The translations under genes were made by a program, and so were the position numbers. Shown one piece after another: positions 18,660-27,336 of a stretch of DNA of 64,000 nucleotides; within the stretch, counting starts at the first letter, position 1, and every line of letters begins with the position of its first letter. Below the pieces are notes generated by a model. It searched no databases, was not told where the DNA came from, and worked only from the letters and a program-made list of their open reading frames with translations. This stretch comes from Candidatus Flexicrinis proximus (GTDB taxonomy: Bacteria > Chloroflexota > Anaerolineae > Aggregatilineales > Phototrophicaceae): NCBI GenBank assembly GCA_016712885.1, contig JADJQF010000006.1, forward strand, positions 300,437 through 364,436, read 5' to 3'.

Positions 18660-19559
18660 TTAGGAGGTAGCGGAGGCGGAGGAGCGGGAGGGGAGCTGGA
18701 GGAGAACGACGCTGATGAGGACGAGGGCGGCGCCGAAGATCTGAAGCGCGGTCATGGTCTCCCCGGGCAGGAGCAGGAGCGCGAGGACAATGGTCATGAC
18801 CGGCTCGGTGGTGGAGAGGATGGCGGCGCGGCTGGCGCCGAGGCGTCCGATGCCGGCGAGCATGGCGAAACCGGGCATGATGGTGCTGAACAGGGCGAGG
18901 GCGATGAGGCCGAACCAGGCCGACGGGATGGTGGGAACCGTGAGGCCGCGCAGGGGGATCAGGAGCAGGACAGTCAGCAGCGAGCCGGTGATGCCCCACG
19001 CGATGGCGTAGCCGGCGGCGGTGTTGGCGCGCATGACGCGCCCGCTGAGGACGAGGTAGATGGCATACAGCAGGCAGTTGCCGATGAGGGTGATGAGCAG
19101 GCCTTCGACGGTCACGGTGCCGCCTTCGCCGAGGTTGGGGACGGTCAGGACGACGCCGACGAGGGTGAGCGCCAGGGCGATCCAGCCGCGCAGGGGCAGC
19201 CGGTCGCCAATGAGGAGCGAGATGATGGCGACCATGGCCGGATAGGTATAGAGCAGCACGGTATACAGGCTGGCCGGCAGCAGGCTGAGCGAGAAGAAGG
19301 CGCAGGTGGCGAGCATGGCGAACAGCACGCCCAGCCCGACCAGCTTGAGGCGCGGCAGCGGCGATGGCGGCTGCGGGGCGCGCAGGAGGCGCAGCGTCAG
19401 CCAGACCAGCGGCGCGGCAAAGATAAAGCGCCAGGTCACCACGTCGAGCGGGGTGAGCGCGGGGTCGGCGTAGATGAACTTGGTGAAGATGGGGAAGCAG
19501 GCATAACCGACTGCGGCGAGCAGGATAAAAAGCAGGCCGTCGCGCTGTTCACGGGGCAT
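18660..19559 (-). CDS. EamA-family (DMT superfamily) metabolite exporter
   Basis: The 299-residue protein has ten predicted membrane helices arranged as two EamA repeats of five (residues 8-140 and 150-290). Typical phrases are TKFIYADPALTPLDVVTWRF at the start of repeat one, SLYTVLLYTYPAMVAIIS, and ILSTTEPVMTIVLALLLL with the conserved E-P in the second repeat. Family members (RhaT, YdcZ, YedA and others) export amino acids or other small metabolites. The substrate cannot be told from sequence. It is monocistronic, bounded by repeats on both sides. Confidence 0.85.
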   Translation of the reverse strand: MPREQRDGLLFILLAAVGYACFPIFTKFIYADPALTPLDVVTWRFIFAAPLVWLTLRLLRAPQPPSPLPRLKLVGLGVLFAMLATCAFFSLSLLPASLYTVLLYTYPAMVAIISLLIGDRLPLRGWIALALTLVGVVLTVPNLGEGGTVTVEGLLITLIGNCLLYAIYLVLSGRVMRANTAAGYAIAWGITGSLLTVLLLIPLRGLTVPTIPSAWFGLIALALFSTIMPGFAMLAGIGRLGASRAAILSTTEPVMTIVLALLLLPGETMTALQIFGAALVLISVVLLQLPSRSSASATS

Positions 19560-19599
19560 GGGATCACCGGTATGGGCTAAAGGGCGCTATGCACGTTTG

Positions 19600-19741
19600 C
19601 TGGGGTGCTACCCCAGACCCCGGCAGGAGTTTGCACTCCTGCACCTCCCATAGCGAATTGAACGGACAAGCCCGTTCAATTCGCCGCTAAAGGAGTTTGT
19701 GAGGGCGGCAACCTTCTAGCAGAGGTTGTGGGGCAGCGCCA
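19600..19741. repeat. Multi-hairpin intergenic element, inverted copy
   Basis: TGGGGTGCTACCCCA, GCAGGAGTTTGCACTCCTGC and a 13 bp central stem GCGAATTGAACGG / CCGTTCAATTCGC are intact; the last two hairpins are weak. It is followed after about 115 bases by a second copy in the opposite direction. Confidence 0.85.
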
Positions 19742-19855
19742 CGATAAATATGAGTGCATAGCAGCCGGTAGAAAAGGGCGCATTTCGCAACGCGCCCTAG
19801 TGTGCTTGATGGATGGCCGGTTGAGTAGTGCCACGGCTGACAAAGGTCTGCCCCG

Positions 19856-19992
19856 GCGCGGCCTCCACGCCTTTGCGAGGGACTTGCGCCTCTTGACCCC
19901 CTCGCCAGCGATCTGAACTTGCCGCCTGTTCAGATCGCAGAGGAGGGACGCAGGAGTGCAAACTTCTGCCGGGGTTGGAGCGGAACCCCAGC
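19856..19992. repeat. Multi-hairpin intergenic element, forward copy
   Basis: The element has GAGGG...CCTC, a central stem GCGATCTGAAC / GTTCAGATCGC (19908-19938), GCAGGAGTGCAAACTTCTGC and GGGGTT...AACCCC. With the copy at 19600 it forms an inverted pair filling the gap 19560-20016; about 115 unique bases lie between them and I see no gene there. Confidence 0.85.
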
Positions 19993-20016
19993 AAGAACGC
20001 ATAAACAGCCGCCTTT

Positions 20017-21066
20017 TTAGTCCGAGAGGGCGGCGATGCTTTCGAGAATGGCGTTCAGGTCGTCGGCGTTTGGTTCGAGGGTCCCCTCGCTGCCATAGAT
20101 GTCGACGAAGAAGGAGGCGCCGGTCGCGGCGTCGGGGAAGACGTAGGCTTCACCTTGGGTATCGTCCTCGTCGTCGTTCTCGTAAAAGTAATACCAGACG
20201 GCGGCGTCGACGCTGCCGATGGTGACTTCTTCGAGCTGATCCGAGTCGATTTTTTCGTCGTAGAGCCGGTTATAAATGTCGATCAGGAGGCTGGCGGCGT
20301 CTTCTGTTTCGTCGCCATCGAGCAGCGCTTCGACCTGATCCGGGGTCAGGATCAGAATCCAAATATCTTCGTTGGCCAGGATGGTAGCTTCGAGGTTGGG
20401 GATATCAGCGAAGTAGCTGTCAAACTCCCCGGCCGGGGTCGCTTCCCAGCCTTCGGGCAGCGCGACTTCGATCCCCGGTGCAAGCTCGGCGGTCGCTGCC
20501 GGGGTATCCGGGGTATCGGCGTCGATGAGGGTCAGGCTTTCGAAGATCGAGTCAACCTGACTGGTCAGCGGTTCGGCTTCGAGGGCGTCGACCGGCCCGA
20601 GGAGGTCGACAAAGAAGCCGGCGCCGGAGGTTTCATCGGTCGAGAGGAGGTAGGCTTCGCCTTCCCCGCCGTCGACCACGTAATACCAGCGCTGGGCATC
20701 GTAACCGAATACGGTGTCGGCCTCGACTTCGCTGGCGTCGAGGTCGTAGTCATAGAGCACGGACTGGAGCGCCACGAAACGCTCGATAGGATCGTCGGAG
20801 GCGTCGGCGCCGAGGAGCGCGTCGACCTGAGTCGGGGTGAGGATCAGGACGGCCACGTCGTCGACGGCCAGCACCGATCCTTCAAAATCGGTGACGAAAT
20901 CGAAGAACGCGGTGTAGTCGGCGGTGTCGTAGAGCTCCCAGCCATTGGGGACGACGACGGTGGCGGTGTCGTCGAGGTTGATGGGGTCGGCGGTTTGTGC
21001 CGCGACGGGCAGGACGGCAAGCAGCAGGCAGACGATGAGAACGAGTTTACGGGATGAAGGGAGCAT
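20017..21066 (-). CDS. Secreted protein with duplicated PsbP-like/DUF domain
   Basis: The 349-residue protein has a signal peptide (LVLIVCLLLAVLPVAAQ) and two copies of one domain. Repeat one (residues about 30-185) has VVPNGWELYDTADY, VAVLILTPTQVDALLG and TSGAGFFVDLLG; repeat two (about 195-345) has VALPEGWEATPAGE, IWILILTPDQVEALLD and ATGASFFVDIYG. It is strongly acidic. A single related domain occurs in the next gene on the same strand (21528-22841), so the pair are paralogues. The V-LPEGW-tag resembles lipoprotein PsbP-like domains. The function is unknown. Confidence 0.7.
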   Translation of the reverse strand: MLPSSRKLVLIVCLLLAVLPVAAQTADPINLDDTATVVVPNGWELYDTADYTAFFDFVTDFEGSVLAVDDVAVLILTPTQVDALLGADASDDPIERFVALQSVLYDYDLDASEVEADTVFGYDAQRWYYVVDGGEGEAYLLSTDETSGAGFFVDLLGPVDALEAEPLTSQVDSIFESLTLIDADTPDTPAATAELAPGIEVALPEGWEATPAGEFDSYFADIPNLEATILANEDIWILILTPDQVEALLDGDETEDAASLLIDIYNRLYDEKIDSDQLEEVTIGSVDAAVWYYFYENDDEDDTQGEAYVFPDAATGASFFVDIYGSEGTLEPNADDLNAILESIAALSD

Positions 21067-21149
21067 CTGGCCTCCAGATCAAAAGATAAAAGGCGGCCAC
21101 AGACAGGCCGATAGAGTGGAGTATACCAGCGGAACGCTATTGGCGGACA

Positions 21150-21381
21150 GCAACCTCACCCCCGGCCCCTCTCCGAGCGGAGAGGGGAGAAGAGAAGTGA
21201 AACGAAGAGAGAAAAGTTAAGCGCGGGGGTAATGCGGGGGACGGAGTGTGGTGGGGGCGCCGGGGGCTGAAGCCCACCGGCTAATAAGATCAACATGGGC
21301 TGAAGCCCACAAGAGGGCTGGCGGGGAAAGCGGCGAAGCAACCTCACCCCCGGCCCCTCTCCGAGCGGAGAGGGGAGAAGA
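21150..21381. repeat. Two copies of the CCTCACCCCCGG hairpin repeat
   Basis: Copies lie at 21150-21193 and 21338-21381. Between them a CGGGGGCTGAAGCCCACCGG / GGGCTGAAGCCCACA hairpin motif appears, which recurs near 38690. No gene is supported in 21067-21527. Confidence 0.8.
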
Positions 21382-21527
21382 GCAAAGCGCAAATCGAGGG
21401 GGATGGTGGGGTGGGGATGGGAGAGGCCGATATAGGCGCGATGAATCGTGCCGCTGCGAGTGGCGTGTGGGTGGGGGGAGGGAACCCCCCCGGCGCGGGG
21501 AGATGTGCGCCGGGGGCGGGCCAAGCG

Positions 21528-22841
21528 TTACTGGAGGGAGCCGGAGAGACGGATGGTGCCGCTGCAGTTCCATCCGTTCCATACGAAATTGACGCGAAGT
21601 TCGCCGCTGACCCTCGTGCTGCTCTGCGGGAACAGATAGGCCTGAATGTTCGAACCGTCAACATTGTAATCACCAAGATATGCGGTGTCGTTGAGCGGAC
21701 GAACATGCGAGGAACTCTCAACATAGAAGGAGCCGTCCGGGCTAGAATCGATTGTAACGATCTCCGACGGCGGCCAGTCGAGTTCCGATATCGGCATCTC
21801 GATGGTATTAGTTCCCTGACAGGAGACCAGTGCAGTTGCATTGTAGACGAACAGCCAAGTCCCGCTTGCGGGGATGATCAGCCCTTCGGCGGGGTCGGTC
21901 GTGGTGGTGGTGCCGCCGCTGTTGCTGCCGCCAGGCGCGGTGGTCGGGCGGGCCTGAATGATCGGGCGGAGCGGGGGCGCGACGGCCTCACCGACCGTAT
22001 CACAGCCGCCGACTGCGGTCAGACCTTCGGCTGCGGTCCAGAGTTCGGCGGCGCTGGAGCCCGGATCGACCTCGGCCTTGATCAGCCGATACCAGACCGC
22101 GCCGCCGTCATCCACCAACCGGCCCTCGACCGTGTAATTCTGGTCGACCTTAAGGAAGGTCAGCGCCGTACGGTGTTCGCCGGGGCCAACGCGGACGGTG
22201 GCGCTGCGGGCGACGGCGGTGCTGACGATGCACGGCTCGGCGCTGGCGGATTCGTCGGGCGGTTCGATGGTGACGAGGCTGTTGAGCAGGGCGCTAATGT
22301 CCGCCGCTGCGGGTTCGAGGCTGCCGGTCGGCCCGTAGGCGTGGACAATCAGCCACTCCGGCACCTGCTCGTCGACAGTCAGGACGTAGAACTCACCCGC
22401 GCGGTCAATGTCAGGGAAGGTGTACTTCATGACAAAGGTATCGAAGCCGGCGAAGGACTCCTTCGCAAAGGCGTTGATTGCGCGGCCGCCGATGATCGTG
22501 CCGTAGACGGTCTCGTGAACGGCGGTTATGGCCATGAGCGGATTGTCGGTCGACTCGCCGGCGAACTCCAGGAGCGCGGCAGCCTGGACTGGGGTGAGGA
22601 GCAGCAGGGTGACGTCGCCATTGGCGGCGATGCTGGCCGGCAGCTCGGGGTGCGCGGCGAAGAAGAGCTCGGCCTCCACGGTATCGCTTTCGCCGGCGGG
22701 GGTGAGCGTCCACCCCTCCGGCAGGACGATCCCGAACTGCGAGTCGAGGGCGACGATCTGCGGGGCGTCCTGGGCAGTGAGCGGCAGGAGCAGGGCGATC
22801 ACGAAAAGAAGAACGGCAGGGAAGCGCAGGAACGATTTCAT
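21528..22841 (-). CDS. Secreted PsbP-like / SH3b protein
   Basis: I chose the ATG at 22841, preceded by GGAGGAG; longer in-frame starts lack a signal peptide. The 437-residue product starts MKSFLRFPAVLLFVIALLLP. Residues 30-190 match the duplicated domain of the neighbouring gene (IVLPEGWTLTPAGE, VTLLLLTPVQAAALLE, EWLIVHAYGPTGSL). Residues 200-290 are SH3b-like (ATVRVGPGEHRTALTFLKVD). After a Gly/Thr linker, the C-terminal 110 residues have two cysteines (VSCQGTN and GWNCSGT) and look like a small beta domain. It is extracytoplasmic, with unknown function. Confidence 0.7.
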   Translation of the reverse strand: MKSFLRFPAVLLFVIALLLPLTAQDAPQIVALDSQFGIVLPEGWTLTPAGESDTVEAELFFAAHPELPASIAANGDVTLLLLTPVQAAALLEFAGESTDNPLMAITAVHETVYGTIIGGRAINAFAKESFAGFDTFVMKYTFPDIDRAGEFYVLTVDEQVPEWLIVHAYGPTGSLEPAAADISALLNSLVTIEPPDESASAEPCIVSTAVARSATVRVGPGEHRTALTFLKVDQNYTVEGRLVDDGGAVWYRLIKAEVDPGSSAAELWTAAEGLTAVGGCDTVGEAVAPPLRPIIQARPTTAPGGSNSGGTTTTTDPAEGLIIPASGTWLFVYNATALVSCQGTNTIEMPISELDWPPSEIVTIDSSPDGSFYVESSSHVRPLNDTAYLGDYNVDGSNIQAYLFPQSSTRVSGELRVNFVWNGWNCSGTIRLSGSLQ

Positions 22842-23072
22842 AACTCCTCCAATCAACCCCGAAGGCACGATTCGCATCAATGTTCGGGCGGCGTCGGGGG
22901 GGAAGGTGAAGGAGGGATAGTGGCGAGGCACGCGGGAAAAGTGCGCGAACGGGCGATCAGGGACCCGATATTCTATTGTGGAGCCAAGCCCCACGACTTG
23001 ATCGGATATTAGCACATTACGTATGCCGGTCCTAATACCAGCGTGTGCCATTTCAAAGCGGCGAGATGGGGG

Positions 23073-23534
23073 TCAGGTGCGCTTCTCGTAGGCGTACAGC
23101 GCGAAGCCGTCGTCTTCGAAGCGGGCCATGCGCACATAGCCTAATTTCTCGTAGAAATGGTGGTTACGGATGGCGTAAACGGGCGTGTCGAGAGTCCAGA
23201 GCGCGGCGGGGTGCGCCTGCTCGATGAAGCGCATAGCCTGCGAGCCGATGCCGCGGCCGTGAAAGTCCGGGGCGATGTAGATGACGTCGAGGTGGCGGTG
23301 CCCCTCGCCTTTCGGAAAGGCCATGATGCCGCCGACGATCTGGCCGTCGGCAAGGATGGTGTAGTAGTCGTTGCCTTCGATGCGGTCAAGGAGGACGTCG
23401 AGCGAGTCGTAGCCGGGAGGGCCGCCGAGTTCGACGCCGGGATAGAGGCGAGCGTCGTCATGGAAGGCGGCGATCTGGAGGGCGAGCAGGGTTTCGGCGT
23501 CGGCGGTGGCGGAGCGTTGGAGGGTGACGATCAT
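23073..23534 (-). CDS. GNAT-family N-acetyltransferase
   Basis: The 153-residue protein covers a single GNAT fold: beta4 IVGGIMAFPKGEGHRHLDVIYI, the acetyl-CoA pyrophosphate loop DFHGRGIGSQAMRFIE (motif A, Q/RxxGxG/A) and the motif B region HHFYEKLGYVRMARF. It is the same length as, and clearly paralogous to, the next gene, sharing PGVELGGPPGYDS and RNHHFYEK. The substrate is unknown; single-domain GNATs act on amines of proteins, polyamines or drugs. Confidence 0.85.
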   Translation of the reverse strand: MIVTLQRSATADAETLLALQIAAFHDDARLYPGVELGGPPGYDSLDVLLDRIEGNDYYTILADGQIVGGIMAFPKGEGHRHLDVIYIAPDFHGRGIGSQAMRFIEQAHPAALWTLDTPVYAIRNHHFYEKLGYVRMARFEDDGFALYAYEKRT

Positions 23535-23640
23535 GGAACCTCCGGGGGAGTGAAAGAAGTGAAGGGAAGTGGAAAGAAGTGAGAGAAGTGGGAAGAAGGG
23601 ATATTCCAGGGCCGCGAAGGGATGACATTGCTTGCGGCGT

Positions 23641-24102
23641 TCACAGACGTTTCTCGTAGTCGTAGAGCGAGAAGGACGTATAGGGGTGCTCGCCAACTTT
23701 GACGTAGCCATGTTTCTCGTAGAAGCGGTGGTTGCGGACGGCGTAGCTCGGTGTGTTGAGCGTCCAGCGTTTGGCCGGATAAGTCGCCTCGATGAACTGG
23801 ATGGCCTGTGAGCCGATGCCGTGGCGGTGGTAATCGGGGTGGATATAGAGGACGCCGAGATGGAAGCGCCCCTCGCCGACATTCGCGACGATGATGCCGC
23901 CGATGATCCGGCCGTCGGCAAGGATCTTGTAGTAGTCGTCCTCGCGCATCTGCGCCAGATTATACTCGACCGAGTCGTATCCCGGCGGGCCGCCGAGTTC
24001 GACGCCGGGGTAGACGACGGCGTCGTTGTTGAAGGCTGCGGTCTGGACGGCGACGAGGGTTATAACGTCGTCAGGTGTGGCGCGTTCAAACGTGATGAGC
24101 AT
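23641..24102 (-). CDS. GNAT-family N-acetyltransferase, tandem paralogue
   Basis: This 153-residue protein is a tandem duplicate of the previous gene: FNNDAVVYPGVELGGPPGYD, the acetyl-CoA loop DYHRHGIGSQAIQFIE and RNHRFYEKHGYVKVGEH. About half of the residues are shared with its neighbour, so the duplication is not recent. The two are separated by 106 bases and may be co-transcribed. Confidence 0.85.
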   Translation of the reverse strand: MLITFERATPDDVITLVAVQTAAFNNDAVVYPGVELGGPPGYDSVEYNLAQMREDDYYKILADGRIIGGIIVANVGEGRFHLGVLYIHPDYHRHGIGSQAIQFIEATYPAKRWTLNTPSYAVRNHRFYEKHGYVKVGEHPYTSFSLYDYEKRL

Positions 24103-24157
24103 ATTTCCCGTACCTGAATGTATACCGGTGCAGCCGATAGCCCGCGCAGCAGCGCGA

Positions 24158-24533
24158 TCAGGCGATACCGGTGATCTGTGCCGAAATCGCGCGCCATTGG
24201 CCGTCGCGCTTGATCCAGCAGTCGATGTAGCGGCTGACCCCCTGCCGGCCATCCGGGTATTTGTAAGGGGTGCGGGCAACAATCTGGGCGAAATCCCCGA
24301 AGAGGCGGATTTCCACATCTTCGACGCGGAAATACTCGACGGTGACCGGGTGCACCGCGGCTTCGAGAAAGGCGGCGCGATCGACCAACTGCCCGTTCGG
24401 CTCGATGCAGATGAAGTTTTCGGCGATGAGCTCATCGTAGCGGCGCGCGTCTGACGTCAGAAAGGACTGGACATAGTCGTGGTTGAGCTGCCGGAGGATT
24501 TCGAGGTCGTCAAGGGGTATTGGTCTGTTCCAT
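24158..24533 (-). CDS. NTF2-fold (SnoaL/DUF4440-like) protein, frameshift near start
   Basis: The ATG at 24533 encodes MEQTNTP and then stops. Dropping one C from the CCCC run at 24514-24517 gives MEQTNTLDDLEILRQLNHDY and then a continuous 124-residue frame through DARRYDELIAENFICIEPNG to DCWIKRDGQWRAISAQITGI. The pattern of N-terminal helices, a D/N-F strand and a final W-x-x-IS-x-Q strand is typical of DUF4440/SnoaL-like NTF2 folds. These are small enzymes or ligand-binding proteins. The role is unknown. The frameshift sits in a homopolymer, so a sequencing error is likely. Confidence 0.65.
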
Positions 24534-24688
24534 GGTCTTGCTCCTTATTTACGGGCTGTAGGATTGGATTGAGTGCGGGAGAAACTGAAGGCACCCGACA
24601 TTATACCCGCAAATTGGGTCACGAGGGGTCAGGTAAGGGTGTTTGCGGCGTGGGATTCGCTTTTTCGGCGATAGGTGGCGTGGGGGTG

Positions 24689-26527
24689 TCAGTCCAGCGG
24701 GCGGACCTGATACAAGCCGGCGTCGATGAAGCCGCGTTTGCGGTAATAGGCGCGGGTGCCGACGGCAGAGATGACGGCGAGGGATGTGCAGCCGCGTTCA
24801 CGGGCGATGTCGGCGGCGCGTTCGAGTAAGGCGGTGCCGAGGCCGCTGTGCTGGGCGCGTCCAGTCACGTTTTCGCCGATACCGAGCGCCTGCCCGTAGA
24901 CGTGAACCTCGCGGACAATGGCGGCGCCGTCGAGTTCGGGGGTCAGCGGCGGCGTCTCGCGGTCAAGCAGGGCGAGGCGCAGGAAGCCGGCGATTTCGCG
25001 GCCGGGGGTGATGTATTGCAGGAAACGTTCTTCGCCGGCGCTGGTGGGATAGGCGAGATCGTCCAGTGCAAGCTCACCGGACTGGACGGGATTGAAGCGC
25101 GTCTCACGGGCGCGGATGTCGGGGCTGCGCTGCTGGCTGGCGGCGAGGTGCTGCTCGACGACCTGCCGGAAATTGGTCAGTTTGTTGCCGTCGACGATAT
25201 CGGTACCGGGGATGTCGCGGATGACACGGGTCAGGCGGCAGTATTCGGGCGTGAGCATGAAACAGACGGAGAGGACGTGCAAGAGTTCGTCGTGGGTATA
25301 GGGCTGCCAGTCGCCGCGCTGGTAGACCTGCATCAGTTCGGCGCTCTCGATCAGCGAACAGGGGTAGACCTTGAGTTCGTCGGGGCAGAAGTCCGGGTCG
25401 GCGAACATGCGGCGGTAATCGTCGATGTCGGCATCCGGGGTGCTGCCGTAGAGGTTGGGCATCCAGTGGGCGTGGATCTTGAAACCGGCGCGGCGCAGGA
25501 GGTTGACGGCGCGACGGGTGGCGGCGACGTCATGGCCGCGCTTGTTGACGCGCAGGACGTGATCGTTGAGGCTCTGGAAGCCGATCTGGACTTTGGTGCA
25601 GCCGAGGCGGCGGATGCGCAGGACTTCGGCGGCGTCGATGTGGTCGGGGCGCGTCTCGACGACGAGGCCGACGCAGCGGCAGGGCGCGGTCTCGTTGAAG
25701 GCGTGGGCGGCCTCAAGTTCGTCCCACGTCGCGTACTCGTCGGTGGCGGTGCGAGTGCGCTGACCGGAGAGTAGCGCGCCGGAGACTTCGCGGCTGCGCG
25801 TCATCTCGTCCTTATAGACGGCCTGTACGGTCTGGTTGTAGCTCTGGGCGAGGTCGATGCCGTAGAGGGTGACATTGGACGTGTTGCGGTCGGGGTGGAA
25901 CTGCGACTGTTCGGCCAGCAGGGCGCGGACGTGATCGCTGCGGTCGATGTTATTCCCGAAGTCGTGGAGGGCGTCGAAGATGCGCTTGATGAACCAGATT
26001 TGATAGGTTTCCGGGTAGAACGACCAGGTGCCGCCGAGGACGATGACTTCGATCTTGTCGGTCGGGTGGCCGATCTGGTCGTACTGGGTGAGGCGCGACA
26101 TGGTTTGCAGATAGGGGTCGAAGGCGTTCTGTTCGGCGCGCTGGGCGCCTGGCTCGTCGCTGAGATAGCTCTTGGGCATGCGGATGTCATTGGGGCAGAA
26201 GATACAGGTGCCGGGACAGGGAAACGGCTTGGTCAGGACGGTGACGGGGGTGACGCCGCTGCTGGTGCGGACGGGCTTGAGCTGAAGGCGCAGGAGCGCA
26301 TCGTCGGTATAGGGCGGCAGTCCATCCTGCCCTGCCCACTGGCGGAAGGCGGCGATCAGGTCGCTGCGCTTGAACAGGTTGCCGCCGGGCATGGGGTGCT
26401 TGCGGACGAGCGCGTTCATCTGCAGCGCGGTGAGCGGCTCGGGCGCGGCCAGGGCGGCACGGACGATGGCGGTCAGCGGCGCGCGGTGCGACTCAAGGTC
26501 GAGTGGGGTGCGTGGGTGTCTGGACAT
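24689..26527 (-). CDS. elp3: Elp3 family tRNA uridine(34) acetyltransferase
   Basis: The 612-residue protein has the full Elp3 layout: an N-terminal tRNA-binding region (1-90), a radical-SAM domain with Cys104, Cys108 and Cys111 in FPCPGTCIFCPND, then VIVLGGTWSFYPETYQ, CRCVGLVVETRPDHID and TKVQIGFQSLND, and a C-terminal GNAT domain (about 525-612, AQHSGLGTALLERA and YYRKRGF). Elp3 uses S-adenosylmethionine and acetyl-CoA to add carboxymethyl groups to wobble U34 of tRNA; bacterial homologues (known from Dehalococcoides) act alone. Its first 23 codons and leader are duplicated at 29420-29550. Confidence 0.93.
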   Translation of the reverse strand: MSRHPRTPLDLESHRAPLTAIVRAALAAPEPLTALQMNALVRKHPMPGGNLFKRSDLIAAFRQWAGQDGLPPYTDDALLRLQLKPVRTSSGVTPVTVLTKPFPCPGTCIFCPNDIRMPKSYLSDEPGAQRAEQNAFDPYLQTMSRLTQYDQIGHPTDKIEVIVLGGTWSFYPETYQIWFIKRIFDALHDFGNNIDRSDHVRALLAEQSQFHPDRNTSNVTLYGIDLAQSYNQTVQAVYKDEMTRSREVSGALLSGQRTRTATDEYATWDELEAAHAFNETAPCRCVGLVVETRPDHIDAAEVLRIRRLGCTKVQIGFQSLNDHVLRVNKRGHDVAATRRAVNLLRRAGFKIHAHWMPNLYGSTPDADIDDYRRMFADPDFCPDELKVYPCSLIESAELMQVYQRGDWQPYTHDELLHVLSVCFMLTPEYCRLTRVIRDIPGTDIVDGNKLTNFRQVVEQHLAASQQRSPDIRARETRFNPVQSGELALDDLAYPTSAGEERFLQYITPGREIAGFLRLALLDRETPPLTPELDGAAIVREVHVYGQALGIGENVTGRAQHSGLGTALLERAADIARERGCTSLAVISAVGTRAYYRKRGFIDAGLYQVRPLD

Positions 26528-26590
26528 GCGGGTATTTTAGCAGATGGGCAAAATACGATCAGGGCGCGGCCCCGAACCCCGGCAGGAGGC
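26460..26590. repeat. Direct repeat copy A: elp3 5' end plus leader
   Basis: These 131 bases are identical to 29420-29550 (offset exactly 2960) and share 40 bases with 27211-27250. They contain codons 1-22 of elp3, its leader and the first hairpin arm of the adjoining multi-hairpin element. All copies face the same way. Confidence 0.95.
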
Positions 26591-26652
26591 ACGGGCTCCT
26601 GCACCGCGTACTTTTACGATTGAAGGCGCAGGCGCTGTCAATCGCAGGATAG
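26566..26652. repeat. Multi-hairpin intergenic element, partial inverted copy
   Basis: CAGGGCGCGGCCCCG and GCAGGAGGCACGGGCTCCTGC precede an imperfect central stem (CGATTGAAGGCGC / GCGCTGTCAATCG). The 3' hairpins are missing where the small-gene segment begins. Confidence 0.75.
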
Positions 26653-26669
26653 GGGTGCGTTTTGTGGAA

Positions 26670-26933
26670 TCAGCCCACGGCTTTCACAACGTGAACAGGA
26701 ACGCCGAGCCGCTGCATAAAGTCTGCGCACAACTCCCATGTGAGGGGGAATTGGGCAGTATCTGCCGCGGCAAGATACGCCAGAATATCGTTCAAGAGGT
26801 CGATGTCGTGGTCTGGCGCGAGAACGGCATCCACGAACGACTGTTCGGCCCAATCGACGAGCGCGGCGAGAGTGATTTCCTGATTCAGATAGGAGAGGAG
26901 TTTTTCGCTGACGATGTGGCGGGTGATGATCAT
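26670..26933 (-). CDS. Small acidic protein of unknown function
   Basis: The 87-residue protein MIITRHIVSEKLLSYLNQEI is all-helical by pattern (ITLAALVDWAEQSFVDAVL, LLNDILAYLAAADTAQFPLT). It lies 54 bases downstream of another small gene on the same strand, and the pair look like a two-gene unit. Size, charge and position in a segment bounded by repeats suggest an accessory module such as a toxin-antitoxin pair, but no known toxin or antitoxin motif is visible. Codon use is coding-like. Confidence 0.55.
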   Translation of the reverse strand: MIITRHIVSEKLLSYLNQEITLAALVDWAEQSFVDAVLAPDHDIDLLNDILAYLAAADTAQFPLTWELCADFMQRLGVPVHVVKAVG

Positions 26934-26987
26934 GGCTTAAGCCTCGGTATCGGTCAGCCGTTGATGGCCGGTATCGACCGGGAACTT

Positions 26988-27188
26988 CTAATGGTGCTCA
27001 ATGAGAACGCCGGCATCATCGTATATTTCCTGTATCAATTGTACGGTACTTTCATCGCTGGCGACAATCTTGACGATACGCTGAAAGCCGCTTGTCGCCC
27101 CTGCGCGGTCCATCCAATAGCGACGACCGCCGTCGGGAAGTGAATGCCAGTTCCTGAAACGCTTCTCATTCTGTTCGCGGGTTGCCAT
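26988..27188 (-). CDS. Small protein of unknown function, upstream partner
   Basis: The 66-residue protein has a pattern W-x-x-LPDGGRRYWMDRAGATSG then VKIVASDESTVQLIQEIYDD and GVLIEHH, reminiscent of short beta-hairpin proteins with a glycine-rich turn. Its ATG lies 23 bases downstream of a copy of the elp3 leader (27211-27250), so it is probably expressed from that duplicated promoter. Function unknown. Confidence 0.55.
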   Translation of the reverse strand: MATREQNEKRFRNWHSLPDGGRRYWMDRAGATSGFQRIVKIVASDESTVQLIQEIYDDAGVLIEHH

Positions 27189-27210
27189 ACGAGATTCCGT
27201 GCGCAGCGCA

Positions 27211-27250
27211 GGTGTCTGGACATGCGGGTATTTTAGCAGATGGGCAAAAT
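27211..27250. repeat. Direct repeat copy C: 40 bases of the elp3 leader
   Basis: The 40 bases are identical to the segment around the elp3 start codon in copies A and B. Flanking bases then resemble the multi-hairpin element (CAGGGCGCGACCCTG). The copied ATG opens only a short out-of-frame sequence. Confidence 0.9.
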
Positions 27251-27336
27251 GGATTCAGGGCGCGACCCTGAACCCCCATTAATAAGCGAGGAGAATCAGT
27301 GGTATGGCACGTCACCATACCACTGGAGAAAGCAGA

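Noticed and set aside
22978..23050. Upstream extension of the secreted gene ending at 21528 to a start at 23051
   Set aside because: The added 70 residues have no conserved pattern and would bury the signal peptide that begins at 22841.
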